DNA of 6,345 nt from an uncultured Acidobacteriota bacterium (GCA_903932385.1 CAIZGA010000064.1:1-6345), one strand, 5' to 3'. Counted from the first letter of the stretch, positions 1 to 5,444 are shown. Program-made: numbers and translations. The notes: generated by a model from the sequence alone, not told the origin.

Positions 1-1
1 C

Positions 2-1678
2 CAGGCCTACGTGCACAAGTTGCTGACCGGGCGCAATGCGGATTTTGAAACCGTACGCCAGCCGGGTGGGTTGAACGGCTTCATGCTGCGCAGCGAGTCC
101 ATGCATGACGCCTACGGCGCGGGCCACGCCGGCACCGCCATCTCCGCTGCGCTGGGCATGGCCGTGGCGCGGGACCTATCCGGTGGCGACAATCATGTGG
201 TTGCCGTGGCGGGCGATGCGGCCTTCACCAACGGCATTTCGTTTGAAGCGCTCAACAACATCAGCGGGCAGACGCGCCGGCTGATTGTGGTGCTGAATGA
301 CAACGAGTGGTCCATTGACCGCAACGTGGGTGCGATTGCGAAATACTTCCACAGCATTGTGACCAATCCGCACTACGCGCACATGCACGACCGCGCCACG
401 CGGCTGCTGGAACGCTTCGGCGGCAAGACCGGCAAGACAGTGCGTGAAGTGGTGCATCGCGCAGAAGGCGCCGCCAAGGGCCTGCTGTGGCCGGCGATGA
501 TTTTTGAAGAATTCGGCCTGACGTATTACGGCCCGATTGACGGCCACAATTTGCCGCTGCTGATTGAGACGTTCAACTTTCTAAAGCAGCAGGACCGTCC
601 CGTGCTGCTGCATGTGTTGACGCAGAAAGGCCGAGGCTTTGAACCGGCCATCAGCAAGAAGAAAAAATTCCACGGTCTGGGACCATACAATCCCGAGACC
701 GGCGAGACGAAACTAAGCGGGCAGAAAACTTACTCGGAGATTTTTGCAGAGTCACTCACTCGACTGGCCGACCGCAACGAAAAAGTTGTCGCCATCACAG
801 CAGCCATGCCCAATGGCACAGCGTTGGATTATTTCCGGCCGCATCATCCAAAGCGTTATTTTGATGTCGGCATCGCTGAAGAACACGCCGTAATTTTTGC
901 CGCAGGTCTGGCAACGCAGGGCTATCATCCCTTCTGCGCCATCTACTCCACATTTTTGCAGCGCGCGTTTGATCCAGTGGTGCATGACGTTTGCCTGCAG
1001 GATCTGCCGGTGGTTTTCTGCATGGACCGCGCTGGACTCTCCGGCGATGACGGGCCCACGCATCACGGACTCTTCGACATCAGCTACCTGCGCGGCATAC
1101 CGAACATAGTGCAGATGGCGCCGAAGGACGAAGACGAACTCGCCGACATGATGCAGACAGCTTTGCAGCACACTGGCCCCAGCGCCATTCGCTACCCGCG
1201 CGGCAGCGGGCCGGGCGTTGCGGTGAAGGTAGATCCGGTTGCGATTCCCATCGGCCGCGCAGAAGTCTTGCGCGATGGCAATGACGTTGCCATCTTCGGC
1301 CTGGGCAACATGGTGCCGCTGGCGCAACAGACTGCAGAGCAATTGGAACACGATGGTTTTTCCGCCGCCGTCATCAATCCGCGATTCATCAAGCCGCTCG
1401 ATTTGGAATTGCTGGAACGCTACGCGCGTCGCGTCGGTCTCATCATCACGTTTGAAGACCATGCGTTGATGGGCGGCTTCGGCTCCGCCATTCTGGAAGC
1501 GCTGAGCCGTATGCAACTGAGCGTGCCCGTGGTGCGCATTGGTTGGCCCGACCAGTTCATCGAGCACGGGAAGGTGGATGAGTTGCGAAAGAAGTATGGC
1601 GTCAGCGTGGAGGAAGCGGTGCGGCAGTCGCAACCGTATCTGGCAACGCTGTCAGAAAAGCGATTGGCGTTGCGCTGA
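2..1678 (+). CDS. dxs: 1-deoxy-D-xylulose-5-phosphate synthase, 5'-truncated by window edge
   Basis: DXS is the thiamine-diphosphate (ThDP) enzyme that condenses pyruvate and glyceraldehyde 3-phosphate into DXP, the first step of the cytosolic MEP isoprenoid pathway. The frame is open from base 2 (QAYVHKLLTGR, a family N-terminal motif). About 80 residues are missing compared with the E. coli enzyme, so the real start lies outside. Counting the GTG at 11 as residue 1, I see the ThDP/Mg motif GDAAFTNG (68-75) with NDN (96-98), KKFHGLGPYNPETGE (219-232), the catalytic glutamate in GIAEEHAV (E290, aligning with E. coli E370), and substrate-phosphate arginines R318 (LQRAF) and R340 (DRAGL), aligning with R398 and R420. 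The transketolase C-terminal domain follows and the TGA is at 1676-1678. The usual GDG triplet is GDA here. The gene converges on the acyltransferase, 9 nt away. Nothing suggests decay. Confidence 0.96.
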   Translation, partial: QAYVHKLLTGRNADFETVRQPGGLNGFMLRSESMHDAYGAGHAGTAISAALGMAVARDLSGGDNHVVAVAGDAAFTNGISFEALNNISGQTRRLIVVLNDNEWSIDRNVGAIAKYFHSIVTNPHYAHMHDRATRLLERFGGKTGKTVREVVHRAEGAAKGLLWPAMIFEEFGLTYYGPIDGHNLPLLIETFNFLKQQDRPVLLHVLTQKGRGFEPAISKKKKFHGLGPYNPETGETKLSGQKTYSEIFAESLTRLADRNEKVVAITAAMPNGTALDYFRPHHPKRYFDVGIAEEHAVIFAAGLATQGYHPFCAIYSTFLQRAFDPVVHDVCLQDLPVVFCMDRAGLSGDDGPTHHGLFDISYLRGIPNIVQMAPKDEDELADMMQTALQHTGPSAIRYPRGSGPGVAVKVDPVAIPIGRAEVLRDGNDVAIFGLGNMVPLAQQTAEQLEHDGFSAAVINPRFIKPLDLELLERYARRVGLIITFEDHALMGGFGSAILEALSRMQLSVPVVRIGWPDQFIEHGKVDELRKKYGVSVEEAVRQSQPYLATLSEKRLALR

Positions 1679-1698
1679 TTTCCCGCACTATGCGGAAA
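1679..1698. terminator. Hairpin at the dxs/acyltransferase convergent junction, possible bidirectional terminator
   Basis: The left arm at 1679-1687 pairs with the right arm at 1691-1698 (TGCGGAAA). This gives eight base pairs with one bulged C and a 3-nt loop, and the loop is the acyltransferase stop codon read on the other strand. It begins directly after the dxs TGA. Neither side has a clear T tract, so factor-independent termination is uncertain. Its position between two converging stop codons is what makes it credible as a shared terminator or 3'-end stabiliser. Confidence 0.45.
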
Positions 1699-2713
1699 CA
1701 ACAGCGGCTGCTTCCTGCTTGCCATGGGCCAGCAATGGCCGCTCCAGAAAAATCCACATCAGGCTGGCGTAGGTGATGGTGATCAGAGCTGCCAGCCAAA
1801 CATTGCCACCGGGTAATTTGAGCAGCACAAGCAAATGGATGAGGTACATGGAATAACTGATGCGCCCCAGCCACACGATGGGTGCGGCTGTCAGGATAAA
1901 TTTCAGGTATCCCAACCGCGCCAGAATGAAACACGCAGAGGCAATCATCAGCGTGCATTCATAGATGAGCGCGTTGCCCAGCGGGCGGTTATCAAAAGAT
2001 GTGTAGCCATGCGTGCCGAGCAGGTACAGCGTGGCGACTGCAACCACCAGCAGCAGCAGAGCCATCGCTGAGACATACCCGCGCCATTGCGGCTTTAGCT
2101 CCATCCGTTGCTGGATGCGCGGCCACAGCAGGGCGAGCATCGCTCCCGCACCCAGGGCATCCATGCGAAATGGAAGCAGCATGTAGATGCTCCAGTGGTC
2201 GGGGTAGAGCATCGGGGTGCAAAGGTAGCGAAGACCAAGAGCGGCCGCCATCATGCATACCAGTGTAAAAATCAGCGACCGACGGCTGAGAAAAAATATC
2301 AATATCGGCCAGACCAGATAAAACTGCTCCTCAACGGCAAGCGACCATAAGAGAGCTGTGGGTTGCGGCGCGGTCATCCGCAGCATGAATCGGAAGTTCA
2401 TCAGGCCGAGATAGATGTACCAGTTATGCAGCCATTGAACGCCGTAGAAGACCGCCACCAGCGCAAGCATCACCAGATACGGCGGCAGAATACGCCGCGA
2501 CCTTCTGGCATAAAAGTCGCCAATGTAGCTGGTGAATTTCTTCTGCTTGCTGTTGATCAGGATGCCGGTAATCAGATACCCCGACAGGACGAAGAAGAGA
2601 TCGACACCCATCCACATCAGCCGCATGTTGAAGGCATGGTGTAGAAAAACTGCCGCAACGGCAAAAAATCGCAAACCATCCAACTGCGTGATTCTGCCGT
2701 CGCTCCCATTCAT
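1688..2713 (-). CDS. Membrane acyltransferase, Acyltransferase_3/OafA family
   Basis: This is a complete 341-residue integral membrane protein of the Acyltransferase_3 family, whose members transfer acetyl or other acyl groups to sugars of O-antigen, peptidoglycan, exopolysaccharide or other envelope acceptors. Visible family marks are LDGLRFFAVAAVFLHH (11-26, with the R15/H25-H26 signature), GVDLFFVLSGYLITG (36-50), FYARRSRRILPPY (67-79), WSLAVEEQFYLVWP (123-136), PFRMDALGAGAML (181-193), SYSMYLIH (286-293) and a final LERPLL (323-328). About ten hydrophobic segments are spread along it. There is no C-terminal SGNH domain, so it is the short form. The ATG at 2711-2713 starts the conserved LDGLR motif at the usual distance; a weak AGG lies 9 nt upstream. 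The acceptor cannot be read from the sequence, and no glycosyltransferase or polysaccharide locus adjoins it, so it appears to be a stand-alone gene. Confidence 0.93.
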   Translation of the reverse strand: MNGSDGRITQLDGLRFFAVAAVFLHHAFNMRLMWMGVDLFFVLSGYLITGILINSKQKKFTSYIGDFYARRSRRILPPYLVMLALVAVFYGVQWLHNWYIYLGLMNFRFMLRMTAPQPTALLWSLAVEEQFYLVWPILIFFLSRRSLIFTLVCMMAAALGLRYLCTPMLYPDHWSIYMLLPFRMDALGAGAMLALLWPRIQQRMELKPQWRGYVSAMALLLLVVAVATLYLLGTHGYTSFDNRPLGNALIYECTLMIASACFILARLGYLKFILTAAPIVWLGRISYSMYLIHLLVLLKLPGGNVWLAALITITYASLMWIFLERPLLAHGKQEAAAVVSA

Positions 2714-2781
2714 GTGGTTCAGCCTATCACTGAATATCGTCAGCAGCAGATGTGCGTACCGGCGTACCAGACACAGAAACT

Positions 2782-2804
2782 AGGGGCGCCTTGTGAGCGC
2801 CCCT
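2782..2804. terminator. Orphan terminator-like hairpin
   Basis: AGGGGCGC (2782-2789) and GCGCCCCT (2797-2804) form a perfect 8-bp GC-rich stem with a 7-nt loop. In the plus direction it is followed by GTTATTAGG; in the minus direction by AGTTTCTG. No plus-strand gene ends before it. On the minus strand a stop codon at 2822-2824 lies 17 nt before it, a typical gene-end-to-terminator distance. It sits 68 bp upstream of the acyltransferase start, so it may insulate that gene or act as a leader attenuator. Confidence 0.6.
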
Positions 2805-2821
2805 GTTATTAGGTGGGTCAA

Positions 2822-3013
2822 TTAAGCGGGGGTATTCAGTGCGGATATCTGGAAGGTGTGAAAAACGTAGGAAGCTGCACTCGGGGTGAAACTCAATACC
2901 TGAATGCCGCTTATACCCATTAGACGCAGAAGCGCGACAAGGGTTGCATGGTCTGCAAATGGGCCGTATGAAAAAATCGTAGTGGAAATGCTGCCCGCTT
3001 CTTCACGGGTGCA
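2822..3013 (-). pseudogene. Possible gene remnant or very small ORF on the minus strand
   Basis: Reading the minus strand, 63 codons are stop-free between a TGA at 3014-3016 and a TAA at 2822-2824. The C-terminal half reads MGISGIQVLSFTPSAASYVF followed by HTFQISALNTPA, which looks protein-like, and a terminator-type hairpin follows 17 nt after the stop. The only ATG in frame (2918-2920) would give 32 residues, and I see no Shine-Dalgarno for it. The open frame could therefore be the 3' end of a decayed gene, a microprotein, or chance. I recognise no family. Confidence 0.22.
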
Positions 3014-3018
3014 TCACA

Positions 3019-3047
3019 TTGACATTTCAGCGCATACGGCTTCAACT
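3019..3047 (+). promoter_or_regulatory. Candidate promoter for the DUF2127 gene
   Basis: A perfect TTGACA -35 hexamer lies at 3019-3024. The hexamer at 17-bp spacing, TCAACT (3042-3047), matches the -10 consensus at only three of six positions. If real, transcription would begin only about 5 nt before the ATG at 3059, giving a nearly leaderless message. The -35 is convincing, the -10 is not. Confidence 0.3.
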
Positions 3048-3058
3048 GGAATTACAGA

Positions 3059-3637
3059 ATGCCCGGAACTTCCAACTCCATCGATAGCCCCAAGCAACAG
3101 GCGAGTGATACGCACACTACGCTGACGCAGGCGCCTGCCAAAGCGCACGCCGGGCTTATCTGGATTGGTTTGATGAAGTTGACCAAGTCGCTGCTGTTTT
3201 TGGCCATCGCCATCGGTGCCATCCACATGCTGCATCACGACCTCTCCAATGCCATCCTGAACCTGGCCGCCAAGATGAGGTTTGACCCGGAAAGCCACTT
3301 CATCTCCCTGCTGCTGGACCAGACCGCGATGATCAACGCGTCGCGCCTGCGGGAGATTGGCGCCTTCACCCTGCTGTATTCCGCACTGGCGATGACCGAG
3401 GCTGTGGGCCTGCTGCTGCAGAAGGCATGGGCGGAATATTTCACGCTGGTGCTGACCTTCAGCTTTATGCCGCTGGAATGCTATGAAATCTACATTCATT
3501 CGACAGTGTGGAAGTGGGCGCTGGTGACCATCAACCTGATCGTCGTCCTCTACCTGCTGTGGGTCATTCACGAAGAGCCGGAAGCGATGCATTCGCCGGT
3601 AGAACCGTCGCACACTGCTGACCACATTTCCTCCTAA
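3059..3637 (+). CDS. DUF2127 family four-helix membrane protein
   Basis: This 192-residue protein matches the DUF2127 pattern: GLIWIGLMKLTKSLLFLAIA (32-51) at the first helix, a loop with HHDLSNAI and FDPESHFI, LREIGAFTLLYSALAMTEAVGLLL (97-120), KAWAEYFTLVLTFSFMPLECYEIY (122-145), and WKWALVTINLIVVLYLLWVI (151-170). It should therefore have four membrane helices, with a polar N-terminal extension of about 30 residues and a short hydrophilic tail. The family has no established biochemical function. The ATG at 3059 has a weak GGAA 7 nt upstream; the only later in-frame ATG before the domain (M39) falls inside the first helix and would destroy it. The gene stands divergent from the acyltransferase and 59 nt before the DUF3738 gene, which has its own promoter, so co-transcription is possible but not required. 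Confidence 0.85.
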   Translation: MPGTSNSIDSPKQQASDTHTTLTQAPAKAHAGLIWIGLMKLTKSLLFLAIAIGAIHMLHHDLSNAILNLAAKMRFDPESHFISLLLDQTAMINASRLREIGAFTLLYSALAMTEAVGLLLQKAWAEYFTLVLTFSFMPLECYEIYIHSTVWKWALVTINLIVVLYLLWVIHEEPEAMHSPVEPSHTADHISS

Positions 3638-3645
3638 AGTTTTCG

Positions 3646-3675
3646 TTGACAGCGAATACATTCAGCACTTATTCT
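3646..3675 (+). promoter_or_regulatory. Sigma-70-type promoter of the DUF3738 gene
   Basis: A perfect TTGACA (3646-3651) and TATTCT (3670-3675, four of six consensus positions including the key A and final T) are separated by 18 bp. Predicted initiation is near 3682, about 15 nt before the ATG. The -10 overlaps the left arm of the palindrome at 3673-3692, so a protein bound there would block RNA polymerase. Confidence 0.6.
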
Positions 3676-3692
3676 CCTAATTGATTAGGAGA
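3673..3692. promoter_or_regulatory. Perfect palindromic operator over the -10, start site and ribosome binding site
   Basis: TCTCCTAAT (3673-3681) and ATTAGGAGA (3684-3692) are perfect 9-bp inverted arms around a TG centre. The right arm contains the AGGAG Shine-Dalgarno, 5 nt before the ATG at 3697. The site also overlaps the predicted -10 and transcription start. This is the geometry of a homodimeric repressor operator, for example a BlaI/MecI-like or PadR-like regulator; that assignment is inference, since no regulator gene is in the window. In a read-through transcript from the DUF2127 gene the two arms would form a hairpin hiding the Shine-Dalgarno. Confidence 0.6.
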
Positions 3693-3696
3693 TACT

Positions 3697-4542
3697 ATGC
3701 CTGCCAATGCCAACCGCCGTTCTCGCCGCCTTCCCTCGCTGCCAGCTGCCAGTTTGTTGGTTGCCATGACGTTGGCACTGCTGCTTGCCCAGGCTGGGCT
3801 GGGCGTGATGCCGTGCCTGGCACAGACGGCAGCGACGCCGGTTGCACAGCCTGTCCCCTCCACGCTGGCGTTTGAGGCGGTCTCTATCCACCGCGACCCC
3901 AGCGGATCCATGAATACGCATATCAGCAGCAGCAATGGCCGCTTTGTGATGGAGAATGGCTCGCTGAAGACGCTGATTCGCAACTGCTATGACGTTCTGA
4001 GCTTCCAATTTGCCGGTGGGCCGCCGTGGCTGGATACGGAGATGTACGACATCACAGCCACAACGGGTACTGCCGACCACATCAGTGATGAACAGCTAAA
4101 GGCAATGCTGCGGAACCTGCTGGCCGATCGTTTTCAGTTCAAATTCCACTGGGAGCCACGGCAGACATCGGTCTACGCGTTGATAGTGGCCAAAGGTGGA
4201 GCAAAACTGACGGTTTCGAAAGCTACGAAGGCCGGCATCAACACACGCAAAGGCTCCGGTCGGGGAGAGATGATTGGCACGGCAGAACCCATCTCCATTC
4301 TGGCCGGCAATCTGGGTACTCAGCTGGGTAGGTTCGTAATAGATAAGACGGGTCTTACCGGATCCTACGACTGGGACCTGGTATGGGATCCTGACCCGAC
4401 AAACTTGAACCCGAATGGCGACACGACGAATCCTTCAATATTTACAGCGGTGCAGCAGCAATTGGGGCTGCGGCTGGTACCAGAGAAGGCGCCGGTGCAG
4501 ACGTTGATTATCGACCAAGCCGAGAAGCCGTCGGAAAACTAA
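3697..4542 (+). CDS. Secreted TIGR03435/DUF3738 family protein
   Basis: This 281-residue protein belongs to the acidobacterial TIGR03435 (DUF3738) family, which has no known function. Family blocks in order are LAFEAVSIHRDPSG (57-70), GRFVMENGSLKTLIRNCYDV (81-100), GGPPWLDTEMYDITA (107-121), MLRNLLADRFQFKFHWEPRQ (137-156), VYALIVAKGGAKL (159-171), LGRFVIDKTGLTGSYDWDL (210-228), PSIFTAVQQQLGLRLVPEKAPV (246-267) and the family ending ...EKPSEN at the very C-terminus. The N-terminus has arginines (7-11) and a hydrophobic core (about 18-36) with a plausible signal peptidase I site near the LAQ at 41-43, so export to the periplasm is likely. The ATG has a strong AGGAG at 5 nt, embedded in a palindromic operator. 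A strong terminator follows. Paralogues elsewhere in these genomes often neighbour or fuse with M56/BlaR1-type peptidases; none is present here. Confidence 0.93.
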   Translation: MPANANRRSRRLPSLPAASLLVAMTLALLLAQAGLGVMPCLAQTAATPVAQPVPSTLAFEAVSIHRDPSGSMNTHISSSNGRFVMENGSLKTLIRNCYDVLSFQFAGGPPWLDTEMYDITATTGTADHISDEQLKAMLRNLLADRFQFKFHWEPRQTSVYALIVAKGGAKLTVSKATKAGINTRKGSGRGEMIGTAEPISILAGNLGTQLGRFVIDKTGLTGSYDWDLVWDPDPTNLNPNGDTTNPSIFTAVQQQLGLRLVPEKAPVQTLIIDQAEKPSEN

Positions 4543-4569
4543 AAGCTTCTATTAATTGGCGTTTGAGAT

Positions 4570-4611
4570 GCGGTTTTTGCCACGGCTGAGGTGGCGAAAA
4601 CCGCTTTCGCC
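4570..4611 (+). terminator. Terminator of the DUF3738 gene, with an overlapping alternative hairpin
   Basis: The first hairpin has a 14-bp stem (4570-4583 with 4591-4604, one G-U pair) and a 7-nt loop, followed by TTT. A second perfect 7-bp stem, GGCGAAA (4593-4599) with TTTCGCC (4605-4611), shares the right half of the first and is followed by ATTTATT. Only one of the two can form at a time. The element begins 27 nt after the stop codon and is most simply the intrinsic terminator of the upstream gene. Confidence 0.8.
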
Positions 4612-4775
4612 ATTTATTCGCATATCAGAGGGCGGAGCGAGTCCGCAAGACGCTAGGCAGTTACGGAACCAAGAAGTAAAACACTACATCTTGTGTGTTC
4701 GAGCAATAGCAATACCATTGGTCTGATTTTCCACAGACGCGCCTGAAGAATTCCAGAAAAATATGAACTTTACCT

Positions 4776-4804
4776 TTGACAAAGTGGGCTGTCTGGGAGA
4801 CTAT
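4776..4804 (+). promoter_or_regulatory. Promoter of the mraZ-rsmH (dcw) operon
   Basis: A perfect TTGACA (4776-4781) is followed after 17 bp by GACTAT (4799-4804), which matches the -10 consensus at three positions including the critical second A and sixth T. Initiation would be near 4811, leaving a leader of about 150 nt before the chosen mraZ start. The spacer and the region just downstream carry the repeated GTGG boxes. Confidence 0.6.
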
Positions 4805-4855
4805 GTGGAATGAAGTGGACTGAAGTGGAGCAAAAGTGTTCTTCAGTGGAGTAAC
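4784..4855 (+). repeat. Direct-repeat array of GTGG boxes, probable MraZ operator
   Basis: GTGG-type boxes begin at 4784 (GTGGG), 4793 (CTGGG), 4805 (GTGGA), 4815 (GTGGA), 4825 (GTGGA), 4836 (degenerate GTGTT) and 4846 (GTGGA). The spacing is 9 to 12 bp, and exactly 10 bp between the three best copies, with GTGGAATGAA and GTGGACTGAA in direct tandem. E. coli MraZ is known to bind TGGGN direct repeats separated by 5 nt in its own promoter, and Mycoplasma MraZ binds AAAGTG(T/G) repeats. The array covers the promoter spacer, the -10 and the first transcribed bases, as expected for autorepression. Confidence 0.75.
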
Positions 4856-4943
4856 GGGTTCAGAATAGCACAGACTTTGAATGGTTCAAGACCAGACGAA
4901 CCCAGATAGCAACGGCAAGACAGAAAAGCAGCATCGGCAACAC

Positions 4944-4950
4944 AGGAAAG
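4944..4950 (+). promoter_or_regulatory. Ribosome binding site that decides the mraZ start
   Basis: AGGAAAG lies 11 nt before the ATG at 4962. The alternative in-frame ATG at 4881 has no purine-rich element at a suitable distance. Confidence 0.5.
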
Positions 4951-4961
4951 CGGCAGAAACC

Positions 4962-5405
4962 ATGTTTCCCTTTGGCAATTCCCCAACCCGGGTCGACGAG
5001 AAAGGCAGGCTGAAGCTGCCTGCAGACCTGAAGCGCGTTGTGGACGAGGAATATGGGCCGAAATTTTTCATTACCAGCCGCGACGGCGAACGGGCGGAAA
5101 TTTATCCCGAGAAGGCCTGGAACGAGTTTGCCAAGAAGCTGGAGGCAGTACCGAACTTCAACCTTGCCAAGCAGAAGTTGATGAACACGGTGAGCTATTA
5201 CGGCCAGAACGTGGAAATGGACGCCCAGGGACGGCTGCTGATTCCCCAGTTGGTACGGGAAAAGCTGAAGCTGACCGGCGATGTACTGGTGTTCGGCATG
5301 CAGACCTATCTGGAAGTGGCGAATCGTGAAGCCTTTGAAGCCCAGCTGAATGCCCAGCAGATGACGCTGGAAGACAGGAAAGAGCTGGAGAAGTTTGGAT
5401 TGTAA
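4962..5405 (+). CDS. mraZ: MraZ, transcriptional regulator of the division and cell wall cluster
   Basis: MraZ is a DNA-binding protein of the AbrB/SpoVT fold that forms rings and controls the dcw operon, including its own gene. With the ATG at 4962 the product has 147 residues, close to the family norm. It holds the two characteristic half-site motifs, VDEKGRLKLP (11-20) and MDAQGRLLIP (86-95), each with the DxxGR signature. The frame continues upstream to an ATG at 4881, which would add 27 polar residues (KTEKQHRQHRK...). I reject that start because MraZ proteins begin with MF just before the first motif and because AGGAAAG precedes 4962. The C-terminus (LEDRKELEKFGL) is charged and probably helical. 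The promoter upstream carries a matching repeat array, implying autoregulation. rsmH follows after 39 nt in the same operon. Confidence 0.95.
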   Translation: MFPFGNSPTRVDEKGRLKLPADLKRVVDEEYGPKFFITSRDGERAEIYPEKAWNEFAKKLEAVPNFNLAKQKLMNTVSYYGQNVEMDAQGRLLIPQLVREKLKLTGDVLVFGMQTYLEVANREAFEAQLNAQQMTLEDRKELEKFGL

Positions 5406-5432
5406 CGGTATGGCTCCCCAGGGAGCGCAGAT

Positions 5433-5437
5433 GGAGG
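5433..5437 (+). promoter_or_regulatory. Shine-Dalgarno that decides the rsmH GTG start
   Basis: GGAGG lies 7 nt before the GTG at 5445. An in-frame TTG immediately upstream (5442) would be only 4 nt away, and the ATGs at 5410 and 5431 are in other frames. Confidence 0.75.
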
Positions 5438-5444
5438 CGAGTTG

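Larger units (their letters stand above)
2714..3058. other. Intergenic region between the divergent acyltransferase and DUF2127 genes
   Basis: These 345 nt contain no convincing complete gene. They hold the presumed acyltransferase promoter region with a tandem GCGTACC repeat (2754-2760 and 2762-2768), a strong GC hairpin (2782-2804), a minus-strand open frame ending at 2822, an imperfect inverted repeat (TAAGCGG at 2823-2829 with CCGCTTA at 2907-2913, and nested ATTCA/TGAAT), and a TTGACA element before the DUF2127 gene. A plus-strand ATG frame beginning at 2904 overlaps the DUF2127 gene and shows no protein-like features. Confidence 0.7.
4543..4961. other. Intergenic region between the DUF3738 gene and mraZ
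   Basis: These 419 nt contain the terminator of the preceding gene (4570-4611), about 160 nt in which I see nothing functional beyond two 5-bp mini-hairpins (4632-4646 and 4721-4738), then the mraZ promoter and repeat array (4776-4855) and a long mraZ leader. No credible ORF or RNA gene is present. The in-frame extension of mraZ back to 4881 is discussed under that gene. Confidence 0.75.

Noticed and set aside
752..1633. A 293-codon minus-strand open frame inside dxs
   Set aside because: It is antisense to the catalytic core of dxs, is rich in H, Q and R as expected of a shadow of GC-rich coding DNA, and shows no recognisable domain.
2820..2915. A riboswitch ahead of the DUF2127 gene
   Set aside because: Some nested complementarity exists, but I recognise none of the known conserved cores (TPP, cobalamin, SAM, c-di-GMP, glycine), and it is about 140 nt from the gene with a TTGACA element in between.
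2904..3125. A 73-codon plus-strand frame starting at 2904
   Set aside because: It overlaps the start of the DUF2127 gene in another frame and has no family-like features.
3014..3661. A 215-codon minus-strand open frame across the DUF2127 gene
   Set aside because: It mirrors a clear DUF2127 gene. Its translation is Q-, H- and R-rich low-complexity shadow sequence without a family.
4632..4738. REP-like or attachment-site elements (GCGGA/TCCGC and GTCTG/CAGAC mini-hairpins)
   Set aside because: The stems are only 5 bp, there are no repeated copies in the window and no mobile genes nearby.
4819..4847. Inverted repeat ACTGAAG/CTTCAGT within the mraZ leader
   Set aside because: The 7-bp arms with a 15-nt loop arise from the GTGG box sequence itself. 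The direct-repeat explanation is simpler.
4784..4855. A CRISPR-like or satellite repeat
   Set aside because: The units are only about 10 bp, degenerate, without spacers, and lie exactly on the mraZ promoter, which fits operator boxes far better.
4881..4961. N-terminally extended MraZ starting at the ATG at 4881
   Set aside because: It would add 27 polar residues not seen in MraZ proteins, and no Shine-Dalgarno precedes it. The ATG at 4962 gives the usual MF... start and normal length.
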